From contig NC_134029.1 in the NCBI RefSeq assembly GCF_964204645.1, forward strand, positions 10,592,850-10,656,849: a stretch of 64,000 bases of DNA, read 5' to 3'. The notes under the pieces were generated by a model, which was not told the DNA's origin, ran no database searches, and was given only the letters and a program-made list of their open reading frames with translations. Below, piece after piece: positions 19,534 through 32,212 of this stretch (position 1 is its first letter; each line of letters starts with the position of its first letter). Both the position numbers and the translations under genes were made by a program. Source of the DNA: Tubulanus polymorphus (lineage: Eukaryota; Nemertea; Palaeonemertea; Tubulaniformes; Tubulanidae).

Positions 19534-22500
19534 TGTTTAATTCATCTTTGAATTTACCGGGAACTTTTTTATTATCATTGCTAAACAATTCATGATCTTT
19601 AGGATAGTTACTAAAATCAAAATGATGTTTTAATGTTTTTAAATCATCAGTTATGTTATCAGTTTTTATCGTTAATATGTAACTGTCGGTATCAAAATAT
19701 AGTATTTCTATATGTTTTTCTCCAAAAAGTGGTTGTAATACATTATAATAGAATTCATACATTAGTAATTTTGATCATTCTAAAACTGAAGCGCCAACAT
19801 AGATTGGTTTATTAAATTTCATTGATGTTCTTCTCATTTTAACTGCAGCTAAATTTTCATCAAATATTCTGTTACCAATGAACTTAGGATATGATTGTAA
19901 ATGCCTTATCCTTTTACCATTACTAACTAACTCAATATCATTTCTATTTCTAATATTTTCACAAGTTCCATAGAATGCTTTATTCATTAACTTGAAGAAA
20001 TCTTTCTCGAAATCAGTTTTAGCTTCAGTTCTCTGTTTGGTGTTAAAATCTATATATTTTTCTAACCACTTATATTGACTAAATGAAATATATCTATGTA
20101 CTTTTTTTAGAACCATACCTTGTTTTAGATAAAACTTTAACATTCTATAATGTACTACATAATTATATTTTTATCTTCTTGAGTTACCATTAACTTTTCT
20201 GTATGAATAAGATTTTCGGGTTTAATTCTTTTTTGATAATTTGATAATTCTTCATGAGTTACAGTTTTATGTTCGGGACAGTAAGCTAGATTTCTAGATT
20301 TAAATTTAATATGTTCAGGATATTCTAAATCTACAACAAAGAAGTAACCAGTATCTGAATCATCTGCAATATCTAGAATTCTTTTCTTCCAATCAAATTT
20401 ATCATTATTTTCATTCTGTAAAACTTCAGTTAATTCAAATACTCCATAAGGTTGTGGTTCCATCATTGCCCAACCATACAAATAATTTGCATCTATATAT
20501 AATAACTTATATCCGGGGTTATCATTTACATTGAAATATCTATCGCCTAATACACCTGAAACTCCTCCTCTTATAGATTTTCAAATAATAGTAATTGATC
20601 TATATTTGTTAACAAATCCATTTTTATATCTGTAAATTTTAATCCACAATCCCATGTTAATCCTGGTGATGAATAACAATGACAAGGATCAATGTTAAAA
20701 TATTTTAGGTTTACATCTCTAAACCTTTCGAATATATCGGTTAATAATAATACATCTGATTTTAGATATAAATCTACTAATTGTCCATGATTTTCTATTT
20801 TGAAATGATTCCAAATATTCAATGTTCTATTATATACTTCATCTTTAACATATTCATTTTTTAATTCATCATAGAATTGTTCTTTTAATAATTCAGTTAT
20901 GTTAAAATCATTATGTGATTTATAAAATGAATATGGAATTGCGCCTTTATATCTCATTAATTGGAAATCATCATTATTTGGGTAGTGTTGTTTTAATATT
21001 TTTAATTCATCATCAACTAATGATTTTGATAAGTTATCTAATGAACTATTTAAAAATCTATAAATCTTAAACACCCAAATTGGAATGATATATAATTCTC
21101 AGATGTTCTAGCTAACATTTTAAATTTATAAGTTGGTATTTTATCTTTTGATCTATTTGAATTTAATCTTTCTATTTCATTATTGATTTCTTCTATTTTA
21201 TGACATAACTGTTTGATGAATAAATGTGCATCATATCCTGATAGATTATGAAATATAACTGGTACAAAGTTAATTTTCTTAGCTTGTAAGTTACAATTCT
21301 CATGTGCAGCGCCTCTAAACTTTCCATTCAAATGATCATGGTCTCTTACTTTTTTATCTTTATAATTAAATATCTTTTCACAATAATAACATTTATCTGC
21401 AAAGGCAAATTCTTCTTTATCTTCTTCTGTCATTATAATTTCTATATTTTTATTTAACTTTTCATTAAATTTTATTTCATATTCAATTAATAAGTCACAA
21501 AAATGATTGATAACATTTTCATTTCTATAATGATAATATTCACTTTCAATTAGTTCTGGATAATCAGATTTAATATATAACCCGAAAGGTGCAGCTGATT
21601 GATGAATCTTTTTAATAGTATTTGTTTTTGGTGGTTCCTCTGAAAAATCATTTTCATTAGAATTTAATTTCCTTTTATAATGTATTTCTTTTCTATCTTG
21701 ATTAGTTAATTCTTTATTTAATGATTCAAAATCTCCATATATAACAAATGGTACTTTATTTTTGTAATCATATTTTTTGAATTCTAATATTTTATCCTTT
21801 TCATTTGGTAAAACTAATTTACAATAATCATGATTTTCACATAATTGTTTATGATTTAATAATGTACTTTCATTACTGAATTTATGTAAACATTTTCTAC
21901 ATAGATATATTTTATTATGGTGATCATTTTCTGATTTAAAAAATAAATCTATTTGTTTAATCCACATATAATGATTCTCATAATATAATATATCTATAAC
22001 ATCGTTTGAATAGGTATAAAGGTTCTAATGTATAATGTTTTATATTATTACCTTTTGTATTTGGTAATTTGATTAAATCAAATACATTTATTCTTAAATT
22101 ATTATTTCTTTCTATTTTTGGGATGTTTTTAATTATAACAGGATACTTATCTATCTTATAATTATTTTCAAATGGTTTATAATGAGTTAATCTACAAATA
22201 TTATAAGTTGCAGGATGTAAACAACTTATTATAGCCCATAAAAAAACATTTATCATCTTCATTTTGTACATTTATTACAGCATTAGTTTTAAATGGTAGT
22301 TTAATATAACTTGATGCTTCAATATCTGGTTCTTTATATGATACATTATTTTCATCAATTGGTTTTGATTTAGTTAACTTATTATATTTTGTGTTATAAA
22401 CATGTAAAGTCATAAATATTATTTCATCAAATATTAAACCAGATCCTTCAAAATATTTCTTTTCTATTTTAGTTTTTACTTCATTATAACATTTATCTAA

Positions 22501-23162
22501 TTTATCATCTATATGTTGTTTATATATGATATGTTGTGAATGAGAATTTATATTATATATTGGTTTATCTTCAGATTTTATAAATTCTACTTTAACTGAT
22601 ATACTAATTTTAGGGTATTCAACATCAGTTATTATTTTTATTATTTCTTTCATATTTTCTAAATGTTTTTATTTTCTTCTGATGTTTTTCCTTTATGAAA
22701 TTTAAACTCGATAGCTGCTGGGCCAATATCACTTTTAAATGCTTCGTTTATCTCTATATCTTTTTTATTATCTAATGAATTAATATATTTTCTTACATCT
22801 TCCATGTATGGTCTTTTATTGTTTAATTTATTTTTTATGTTTTTAATTGTCTTCTGTTTCTTATCATTATCTTTATCAAAATAATCTTCACCTAAAATAT
22901 CGTTATTCTTATTTCTAATATGACTTTTAGATTTTAAATGTTCTTTATAATATCTTTTATCACTGAATGATTGATTACATGTATCACATTTGTATGTTTC
23001 TTTTTCATTCTTTAATTCATCTAATTTAGTTTCTAATATATCATCTTTATATTCTAGTTTCAATTTATTCTCTAAATGTGTTTTAGTTTTATTGTGTCTT
23101 GCTTTTTGGGATTTATCTATATTGATATTACATGTTGGACAGTAGTACTTATTTGCTTCCAT
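19529..23162 (-). pseudogene. Polinton/Maverick-type family-B DNA polymerase, broken copy 1
   Basis: A very AT-rich gene read 23162 to 19529. N-terminus: two C2H2-type fingers (YYCPTCNIN, YKCDTCNQSF). Next comes the conserved upstream region with a further C2H2-like finger (YLCRKCLHKF), exonuclease motif I (YGDFESLN), an inserted HNH/endonuclease-VII-like segment (CYYCEK, RDHDHLNGKFRG), exo II (FHNLSGYDAHLF), RGGVSG, polymerase motif A (DANYLYG, near 20490), motif B (KLMNKAFYG) and motif C (YFDTDS). At least five frameshifts and one in-frame TGA (between 19775 and 19762) interrupt it; two frameshifts fall in homopolymers near 22656 and 22245. The C-terminus is missing. No integrase, ATPase, protease or capsid gene is next to it. 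Family is sure; which subgroup is not. Confidence 0.92.
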
Positions 23163-23397
23163 TTTAATATCAAATTTTTTTTTTAAATTGATATTAGAAG
23201 TTCAATGATTTATATCATGTATTATTTCAATCACACTTTACTAACACTTTTAATGTTTAATAATCTAACTCATACAAATATAAATATTGAAATAATGTTG
23301 TAAATATATCTATCTATATATTCTATAAGAGCTTACACTTTTATATTGAATAATCTGTCAATTTAAATGTTATTCATATATATATGAATATTTTAAG
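23163..23397 (-). promoter_or_regulatory. AT-rich 5' leader of the polymerase element
   Basis: About 235 bp between the foldback and the first ATG. It is conserved in copy 2 (63054-63257) but has no ORF, so it presumably holds promoter and leader. No specific motif assigned. Confidence 0.4.
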
Positions 23398-23586
23398 AGT
23401 AATAGGGGTAATAGGCTTTCAGGTTAAAGGTTGAAGGGGCGAGTGAGTAAAAAATGAAAATAACAATAATTTACAGTTGAATTAGGAGTGTGCGCGACTA
23501 ATTCAACTGTAAATTATTGTTATTTTCATTTTTTTACGAGCTGGACCCTTCGACCTTTGATCTGAAAGCCTATTACCCCTATTACT
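23398..23586. repeat. 189-bp terminal foldback of polymerase element copy 1
   Basis: The inner arms (23449-23485 and 23498-23534, 37 bp) are perfect inverse repeats around a 12-base loop GAGTGTGCGCGA. Outer arms continue as imperfect inverse repeats to AGTAATAGGGG on the left and CCCCTATTACT on the right. The AG...CT ends match the termini of Polintons. The flank beyond 23586 differs from that of copy 2, so this is the element boundary. Confidence 0.88.
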
Positions 23587-25004
23587 TGTACGCAAGGTGT
23601 GTTTTGAAAAAAAATACCCGGAAGTCAAGCGTACGTACTTTATGCACGGCCCCTAAGGTATTGGTATACTAGAATTTCAGGGAAAATCTTAAATTTCTCA
23701 GTTTTTTTTTAAAAGTACTGTTATTGAACACTATAGATGGGTAGAATGACCTCCGAAATTTTTGGAGCGGTCAGATAACGGCAAAGGCATGTTTTTGGGG
23801 GTCAGACAAGACCCCTCCTATCTCAAAGCCCTTAGCAACGTGTTCTAAGTTACTTTTAGAGGTGTTTAACCGATACTATTTATACCCGTGCAGTGCTGCC
23901 ATCTACAATAGATTCGCAATAGACTTTATAACCCAAAACATTGATCTGAAGGTCATTGGGTGTCATTTTTTGAAAGAAATGAAAATCATGAAATTTTCCA
24001 GAATTTTGACTTTACAGAATTTCATAGCATATTTTGCTTTAGTCTCGTGAATACATGCTTCATTGGGCTTTAAAGTGGTAAAATGATTAACTTTAAACCG
24101 TTATCTATCAATGAGGAAAGTTAGAAACATTCAAAGAAATAGAAAAAAAGTTTACGGGTAATCCAATCAGCCCACCCCCTGCTAAAAATAGCCAGCCGCC
24201 AAGGGTGAATGCAATAAATTCCAATTCAGCATCAGGATGAAAATTTTGGCAACTTCTGCACAATATGGTGGCACAGGAGCTACCTGCAGGGTAACCAGCA
24301 TTCAAATGAACAATTTGATAGGTGTAAACCTAATAAAGTGTTGCATTTTAGATAAATTAAGTCAAATTCCTTGAGAAATTTCCAACAAGAAAATTAATTT
24401 TAGAAAATTATTTGACGCCTGCGAAAAAAATGTATAATTTCTGGGCTAACTAATGTGGAATTGCAAATTTGAAATCGAAGTTTTAAAAAATTTGGGGAAT
24501 GATGATATTTGGCGATTGGGTAGATGATACAGCGGGTCTTCGACTCTAGTAATGGTTTAAATTTTTTTATTGAAAATTCTCAATAATTGATCGCGAACTT
24601 GCGACCGACTTCATTTACTTATGCCTCTAAGCTGGTCTGCAACTTCATTGCCTCCATGGTTGAAGAACGAGCTCTTCTGATGTCTGCTTCATCATGACTT
24701 CGAGCATATCGTGTGGCCTAGCCAGCCGGCCCACGGGTTTGGCTGTCACTCGATATCCTAGAGTCTTGAGTCTGGGTGGGTTGAAGTAGACATTGTCATT
24801 TAAAATAACATGCTTATGTTGTTCTGTATGAATTACCCGTGTGTCATGTATGTTGTATTAATTTATTTTAAAATTTGTATTTATTGAATTTGGGAATTTT
24901 ATCCCGAAATTTCAATGTAATAAGGATCAATAAAGAATTGAAGTGAATTGTCACCTAATACACAAGCCATCAGAGGACGCGGAGCCGTATATGATAGCTA
25001 TGCT
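23587..25004. other. Intergenic DNA
   Basis: No supported gene. At about 24660-24860 the minus strand is open for some 67 codons without recognisable domain, and the plus strand ends AATAAAGAATTGAA near 24940, like a LINE 3' tail. Both are too weak to call. Confidence 0.35.
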
Positions 25005-25098
25005 ATTATAAATTGCTAATCTCACGAAACCTGCATACTCCTAATACCAAACATATTTTCTAAAACGTTTGAATATTGAAATTATATGTTTACACATT
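25005..25098 (+). repeat. 95-bp direct repeat (right partner)
   Basis: Second copy of 19440-19533, 5.6 kb away in the same orientation, beyond the foldback of the polymerase element. Confidence 0.65.
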
Positions 25099-26288
25099 TT
25101 CATATTGACCGCTTGTAGCCGCTGATGAAATTCACGCCGGCCCTACACACATCGTAGATAGCTTCGTCATTCCACTGGCATGCCCACGTCAGGGTCTGAC
25201 TTTTATATCAGACTTCCAAATCGTGTATACACCCGCCATTTAACCGAATAATCCGATTTACTTATCATTTCTATTTATGCCTGCCGCTTCTGATATAATC
25301 ATACATCCTTTACTATTACAATACGTCTTCTAATGATATTCAATGCAATATAACATTTCGACGTTCAAATATAGGTCATTATATAATCACAGGAAGCCAT
25401 TCTACATCTATGTCAATAATATTTTGCCAGATAGCTTATTTGTGTACACATAGACCTGTGACGTTTTGCACATCGATTTACGGCTGTCGTTTGTAAAATG
25501 ATGCTGAATGGTTACGTTTTATAAGGCGTCAAAAAATTGGTGTTTTCTCGCAATCATCATTTACGGCTGACGCACATTACCGAAAACATGATTTTGAAAA
25601 AAGTATTTGAGCTAGAGCCTTGAAATTTGAAATACTTGTTATCTAAAAAATAAAGCTAGTGCATGTGCCTTGGAAAAGTTAATATCTACGTTATGGTAGG
25701 CTAGGTACCTCTATGAATATATAATTAGGTAGAAAATTTCTGAAAAATTGTGTAGTTTCAACTTTGAAATAATTTTTTGAAAAATATAACACGTGTAAAC
25801 ACTAGATAGAGGCACAAGCACTAGCCATGTTAGTTTTGAACCAAATGCTGAAAGAATTATATCAATATATCAATTGGTTTATATTTTAGAGTGTTTTTCG
25901 TAAACCCCTCTAATTGCGCATAAAAATCCACCTAATTAGCATAAATGAGCATAAATTAAAAAAATTAATTTTTGAATGTGTAACATTTTCTATAGAGGTC
26001 ACACTACCATAGGTTTAATATCTGTAACTTGCTATTTGAAGAATTTAGAAATTCTACAATACCAATACCTTCTAAGTACATTTCACTTTAAACACAAACC
26101 AATTCATTCTGGGAGCGATAATAATAACGATTAAATCTTGGCGCTGTGTGTAAGCATGTTCAAATTTGATGCTATACATGGTGACTCACTAGCACATGGG
26201 ATGAGAAACAAGGTATCAACTCTGAAGGGCCTAACAAGTCATCTGCGAAAATAATAAACATGCTTGATTACTTGGAAACCGTACAACT
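25099..26288. other. Intergenic DNA
   Basis: No gene or structured repeat recognised. About 26140-26215 shares a short segment with 40340-40400 (TGACTCACTAGCAC). Confidence 0.35.
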
Positions 26289-26465
26289 GGGGATCATTCA
26301 TTTATTCCGTATGCGTAGAATTTGAATTATTCAAACCCCTTCCCCTCTGTACACAAATTTGGCCATTTTTTCATATACATCAAGCATTCCAGTATGAAAT
26401 TGCACTGACCCCCTACCCCTACCCCTCCCCCTCCCCCAATACGTACGTAATAAATGAATGACCCC
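26289..26465. mobile_element. Short MITE, 177 bp, related to 12383-12986
   Basis: Left end GGGGATCATTCATTTATT and right end AATAAATGAATGACCCC are inverse repeats. The C-rich subterminal blocks match those of the 604-bp element. Confidence 0.75.
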
Positions 26466-29400
26466 TAGGCAAAAACTACCAATTAAGGACGAAAGAGTTA
26501 TTTACAAAAACTGACCAAATATATTTCACAGAAATGATTAAATTCATAGATGAATTTAGCGATTTAATTTCATTACAACAAAATTTCTTTGTGCAAAGCT
26601 AATTTAACCTTAACCCTTCAACCAAAATTTTTTGAAATGATCTAATACAGTTAACCAACGTAAACCCCAGTAATATAGTAGACTCCGCCCAATTCGGATC
26701 CCTTTGGACTACAATTTCTTTTACTGAGTTAACCGAATACCGTCTTAGGGATCAGGCATTTAAGATTTCTACATGACCAATAAAGTTCATCTAACATTAA
26801 ATATATGACAATTTACGGGACTATTCAGTGTTATAGGTCCATAACTGGTTTATAGTGAAACATTTTGGGATTATTGGAATTGTAAGCTGCAGGATGAGCT
26901 CAAGGGATTTTCTGTACATGACCAGTGCAGAGAAATTGACATTAGTGTTCTATTGTCAGTTTTTATTGCCAGAAGGTAGATCAATTAAAGATCATTGGAA
27001 CGTCAGGGAATTGCCTGCGTGAAAGGGGAATATTCTCATTCAGAGCTACGGTTTTATTTCAAAACATCATAACATTTGATAGGGTCAATTTTTAAATTGA
27101 TGACTGTTTCGTGTGATTTTGTCTCACTTTGAAATCCTCACACAAGGTCGGCTTTGAGCTACCGAGCAAGGCAGTTTACCAAGAAGAGTGGTTTGTTTTC
27201 ATCAAATGGTTAATACAAAATTCGGTCAGTACAATGATTTTTCATTTTTCCCACGGATACCGTACTAATGAGGTTCAACTGTATATAACTTCAGTGTTCC
27301 AAATGGCAAGATCAACATTCAAATAAAATATACACATCCATATATCAACAATACAATGGGTCTTGTAGTATCTAATCGATCAAGTAATTTGGCAAAAATA
27401 TTATTGCAATTATTCTCTACTGTTCTATAGTAAAGCTATGATTTAAAGTCAACTCAGTTATCCACCACTTCTAGGATTTTAATTAACAGATATCATCCGA
27501 TAGCAATCGTGGCAGCCGAAAACAGTAAATTGATATTTAACTTTTAAAATCTTTGTAGTCTACTATTAAAATCTTTTGGCAGAAAGATACAGTAGACTCC
27601 AGCTGCCTCGAAGAGCAGACTCCAGTAGTGGTATACAGTCCAACTCGCTTGAGTGGTCGTAGTGAGACGATCATTAATAATGATAACATAATCTATGCGA
27701 ATGGCGAAGACTCATCCGACGATGTCTTAAGCGAGCATGACTGTCTAATTGAAGGTTGACTGTAAAATGAATTAGAAGCTCACAAGAAGAGACATATAGG
27801 AGTCCGATGCTACAAATACTATTTTGCGTGTATTGTCGCACACTGATATTTAATGGAAATATCTCAGAATGAGGTACCAGCACACACCAGATGAGGATTC
27901 AACAATATACCCATGTATACGATTCTATAGGCTCCTGAACACAAATACAGTGTACATGTATTTCTAAAATAATCATGAAACAAAATTGCTCTTCTTATCA
28001 AACAGTTGATTCAAATATAATTGAAATGTAATAGAAATTGAAGCACAGTTATTGAGTTACTACATGTACAAGTAAACCTGACAGTCCTTATGGAAACCTT
28101 ACTTGCTACAGACTGCAGCTGTGTCAATCCAAACTGAACAAATCATATCTTACTGAGATGTCATAGTAAACCCAATTTAATCTGGATCAATTGTGACAAG
28201 TTATAAACATAGAGAATGAGAGATATAGAGTTAGAAATAGCTAACTTTACCATTTTCAAGCAAATGATTCTTGGCGTATGCTAGAGTGGTCACCACCTTT
28301 AATTAGCGACATAGTGGACCATCATGTGACTTTTCCCAAAGAATTATCTTTGACTAGGCAACTGAAGCTGCATGGTCAATATCATTGCCAACTAAACCAA
28401 GCTGGCAATATCGCTAAACTTGAAATCATGAAATCATAGCTGGGATCATCACTATGTCGGAATGACACTTACACTCAGTAAATCAAAGAAAAAATAGACT
28501 CAAATATTAATAGATTCACTTGCCTATAAACGCAAGTACCTAAATGACTTACCACACACAGTCCTACATCAACTTTGCTTTGCATTAACTCTTAGGCTAA
28601 CAACTTTGCACAATACAAATTACCCTGCAGTACCAACTTTCCAAGACTATTGAAAAGCCAAAACTACACATACCAGAACATGAAAGAATCACTCAGAAGC
28701 TGTTGTAATGTAGTAATCATTTTGTAGCATTAGAAAGGTATCTATAGGACACTTTAGAAGATTTAAGTATTAGTTTTGAATTACAAGTCATTAATGTTAT
28801 ATCCTGATTCAGCAGGACTGTATATTTACTAGAGTTTAGCAATGAAAAACTTCAGCGAGAGAAAATACTGATCATGGTGTACAAATTAGACATGATTTTA
28901 AGGGAATTAAGTCCTTTTAGAATGCAACCATTCTGTGTAAGCGAATTATTCCTTTCGCAGCGTACACACTTGCACTGCCAGTGTGTATTGCATTATTTCA
29001 TTTTTATTACAAAAATATGAATTTTCAATTTCGTTTCATACAAAAATTGTCTCAAGTCCGTTGCTGGTTTAAGCTCAAAATCAATAGGTGCATGATGTTT
29101 CTGGAATGTCATACATACATCAGGTGCCACATGTATGACGTTTACAAAAGTCACACCCAGCAAAAGGGTTAAGCACTTGTACAGTTTAAGCAGGGATGGA
29201 TTAACCAAGGTTGACAAATACGAAACTACAAAAATGGTACCATCATTTGAAAAGACAGTTTTTCATTCATGTAGTTCTCCCTATCTTCCATGGCAGACTT
29301 CCATTGAAAATAAGCTGGAGAATACTACAAGACAAGATCACTATTTAATAACAATAATAAATAGTCCTGTTTAAGCCATATTGAATACAGTCCTGTTTAA

Positions 29401-29627
29401 CCCAAGAGCTGCTGTTAACCTCCCATGTAGATGAGCCTTAATCTTATAACAACTGACCAGATTAAAATGTATTTACTGAACTTATTCCATCAAAGAATAT
29501 TCCATCAAAGTTTAAACCAAAGTATATGTATTCATTGCAATCACATTAGCAATTACGCACAAGTTTATAAGTCCAAGTTCGTCTATGCGCCATAAAAGTG
29601 TGTTCATCTCTTGCCTGGTTTGCTTCG
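26466..29627. other. Intergenic / possible 3' UTR DNA
   Basis: Contains a fragment of the 11462 repeat family (26676-26850, reversed) and a possible CAGTC-ended MITE near 27634-27767. The part just below 29628 would be 3' UTR if the distal PRPS exons are used. No other exon recognised. Confidence 0.35.
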
Positions 29628-29720
29628 TTATAACGGAACATTGCTGAACAAGTAAGACACTGATTCGCCATTGTGTGTGCGTCGAATAGCTTCTGCTAAC
29701 ATCATCGAAATATCAATACA
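29628..29720 (-). CDS. PRPS: PRPS alternative terminal exon 7b
   Basis: A 93-bp exon with acceptor TTTTTGCAG and stop TAA. It encodes [20 protein letters not shown] and then [10 protein letters not shown], the canonical PRPS C-terminus. Length and phase (0) equal those of exon 7a (42340-42432), and the protein differs at three of 30 residues. Either an alternative last exon of the same gene or what is left of a duplicate. No other PRPS exons lie between it and exon 7a. Confidence 0.85.
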   Translation of the reverse strand, partial: CIDISMMLAEAIRRTHNGESVSYLFSNVPL

Positions 29721-29743
29721 CTGCAAAAATAACCATCAAAAAC

Positions 29744-29878
29744 TTATATTACAAACGTTGGTTGCTTCAACTTCTCTAGGTCGGGTGCAGGTTTTTCAAG
29801 TGAAGTCTTTTTCTCAGATCTCATGCTCTGATAAACTTTCTCTATGCCTGCCGCAATGACACAGGATATGTCCACACA
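29744..29878 (-). CDS. PRPS: PRPS candidate alternative terminal exon 7c, divergent tail
   Basis: Acceptor TTTTTCAG, phase 0, 44 codons then TAA. It opens with CVDIS, matching VIDIS/CIDIS of exons 7a/7b, and then diverges into IAAGIEKVYQSM and a Lys/Glu/Pro-rich tail. It lies only 23 bp upstream of exon 7b. Splicing exon 6 to it would give a 332-residue protein lacking the usual RRTHNGES end. Could be a decayed copy of exon 7b; the clean acceptor and lack of stops argue for use. Confidence 0.5.
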   Translation of the reverse strand, partial: CVDISCVIAAGIEKVYQSMRSEKKTSLEKPAPDLEKLKQPTFVI

Positions 29879-30583
29879 CTGAAAAATTTAAGTTTTACAT
29901 AATATTAACCTTTAGTAAAACCAAGAAATAGAATAATTACAAAACTGTTATCTTTAAATTTGTCACAACAAGGGATAAGGAAACAGACACAACTATGGTT
30001 CAGTGTTGCCAGCACCTAGCTATAATATTTTCGGAAATCTTTCCAGTAATCGAAAGTTCTCGGACGTTACACAAGCACTTGCGAGTGCCTAAGCCCTTTT
30101 GCAGGCTTTGGGATTTTTTGAAAATTTTAGAAATTAGAAGTGTTTTCCAAGCACTTAGAGTGATCCCTCTATTATATTTTGGAAGGTAATAGCTATTTCC
30201 AATGTGGCACATCCTCATTCGATGACAATCAGCATTTCACGCATTACGGGTCGAGCCCTGAATTATTGCAGTTAAAATGCGCTGATGAAAGCTCGCAAAT
30301 ACAGGATCGTTCCTGTACCGTTGGCGCTACCAAATTAGGAACACTTGGTTGGCAAGAAAATTGTTTAACAAGAGGCCCACAGACCTTATACCTTCATGAC
30401 ACAGTAGAAGAAGAATCATTCAGTATTCAAAGTTTAACTGAAAGATTTACGTTGTAACGATGTAACAAGTTTTAAAATAGTTAAGATGGTATTGGCTATG
30501 TGGCGATAATGTTCATTTTCTGTTAATATATCCTTACGTGAAAAGACAAGCCCATTTTAGCTGGCCCAAAAATCGCACTACAT
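29879..30583. other. Non-coding DNA between PRPS terminal exons
   Basis: An ORF of 92 codons at 30179-30457 (+) has no domain; the piece around 30340-30385 looks like common dispersed-repeat sequence. Nothing supported. Confidence 0.35.
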
Positions 30584-31030
30584 GAAAAAATGCATCAAGA
30601 ATTGGTGTAGGCATCGTGCTGAAAAGAGATCAAAGATGGATGGCAACCCTGGTGGCCATACTTGAACTCAATTTTCAATAAGGGGTAGACATTTCACCTA
30701 CCAAAATTGTTACACCTCATATCATGAAAATGCATCAAGAATTGCAGGCCGTTTCGTGCTACTAATTCAAGATGGCTGACCTGGCGGCCATATTTGAATG
30801 CCGATGACCTCCATATACGTAAGACATGGACAGCTTACCTACCCTGATCCTCACACCAAATATTGTGGAAATCCATCAAGAATTGCGGGCTGCATACAAG
30901 CAATTCAAGACAGCCACCCCAATGGCAGCCATATTTGATCACCAATGACATTTTTTACGATAGGGGTGGACATCTTGCCAGACCCAATCTTTAAGCTAAT
31001 TTTCAAAAAGATTCATCACAAATTACAGGC
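30584..31030. repeat. Diverged tandem repeat, about 140-bp period
   Basis: GCATCAAGAATTG-like starts recur near 30591, 30730 and 30871. Each is followed by a CAAGATGGCTGACC-like and a GGCCATATTTGAA-like segment. Resembles dispersed arrays elsewhere in the window. Confidence 0.6.
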
Positions 31031-31705
31031 AAATTACTGTGTCGAATTCAATTCAATTCCAGAGGGCCTGGCTTAGGCCTATGCAATAGGAGTCAATTTA
31101 AGATTCGGCTTTTTGAAAAACCAGCAGAGATGCCTATTCAAATCACATGTAATTAAAAAAATCAGTGCTTCTTAGTTTGATGTCCCTGTTTTCATCGCGC
31201 ACGTGGTTAAAATTATTGCTTACATCGAACGTCTCCAACAGCTGATAGGACCGCACCCGCACCTGTCAATCATCATAATTGATTCATATACTAAAATGCT
31301 CACTATGAAAAAACTATGCGGTGAATCAATCCGGAATTTTTCAGTAGAATGTCAGACACTGGGTACCTTTCTTTGAAGGTTTATTTGTTGTATGTCATAA
31401 ACAATCAGTTATATAATACTTTATAATACTTTATTCATAACTTCGAAGCGCACCGGTAACGAACGCTCGAGCAAGGTTAGTCACGTAGGCCAACGATAAC
31501 ACGAAACAGACCACGGATTTGCCGGTTAAGAGCGTCTCTCCACATAAATTAGAGGGACTGTAATGGGGCGCTATTGCACTGCTATCGGCCTGTAATGGAC
31601 CATTTGTTGACACTAACCTTAATTAAAATTTGTATGGATACAATCAAGATAATTCCACCCTATAATTCCACTATTCAACGATCGACGCGCAGCTTAAATT
31701 ACAAC
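31031..31705. other. Possible LINE 3' tail and unassigned DNA
   Basis: At 31040-31085 the minus strand reads AGGCCTAAGCCAGGCCCTCT then GGAATTGAATTGAATTC, like the (TTGAA)n tail of L2/CR1-type LINEs. No coding part was found next to it. The rest is unassigned. Confidence 0.4.
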
Positions 31706-31961
31706 TTTTGGTACTAAAATTTGTATTTCCGAGTAGTACTTACCCATTCCTATGGTTTTTACCAATATTTTCTAAATTTGGATTGTTCACCAATGGTTTT
31801 TCCATACGACCCAGCCCTGCGGTATTGTATTTAGCCACCGGCGAATGCATCTTTTTACGTCATAGCAGACCCAAAAATGCAGCTATGCGGGGCAGGTGAA
31901 TGGGATTCCCGCCATAGGAAAGGGTAAGTACTACTCGGAAATACAAATTTTAGTTCCAAAA
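31706..31961. mobile_element. MITE, 256 bp, with about 50-bp inverted ends
   Basis: Left GTACTAAAATTTGTATTTCC and right GGAAATACAAATTTTAG lie in inverse repeats of about 50 bp with two or three mismatches, extending to CCTATGG/CCATAGG. A diverged relative is at 46977-47290. Confidence 0.8.
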
Positions 31962-32212
31962 ATTGTAATATTTCCGTATAGTACTGTACCCTTTCCTATG
32001 GTTTTTGCTAGACTAGCCTAGCACAAAGATGGTGGGAAAGGAAGATAGAAAAACCACCACTCAAACGCAAGGTAAGAGGGAAAAAAGAGAGCACTTTCCC
32101 AAGCAAGGAATGGAGCGCTGTAGCACAGGGAAGACCGGTTGACCACAGTGATTCCGTCCAGCTCAGCCCCCCCCCCCCCCCGAATTTAAAATTAATACTT
32201 GCGAATATGAGC
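31962..32212. other. Flank with C(15) run
   Basis: Includes GTTTTTGCTAGACTAGCCTA shared with the repeat at 47250 and a homopolymer of C at about 32167-32181. Confidence 0.4.

Noticed and set aside
24660-24860. Minus-strand frame of about 67 codons
   Set aside because: No family, and the opposite strand looks like a LINE tail; evidence is contradictory.
29628-29878. A second, separate PRPS gene
   Set aside because: Only terminal exons are present; none of exons 1-6 recurs between 29.9 and 42.3 kb, so alternative exons of one gene are simpler.
30179-30457. 92-codon ORF on the plus strand
   Set aside because: No domain and partly dispersed-repeat sequence.
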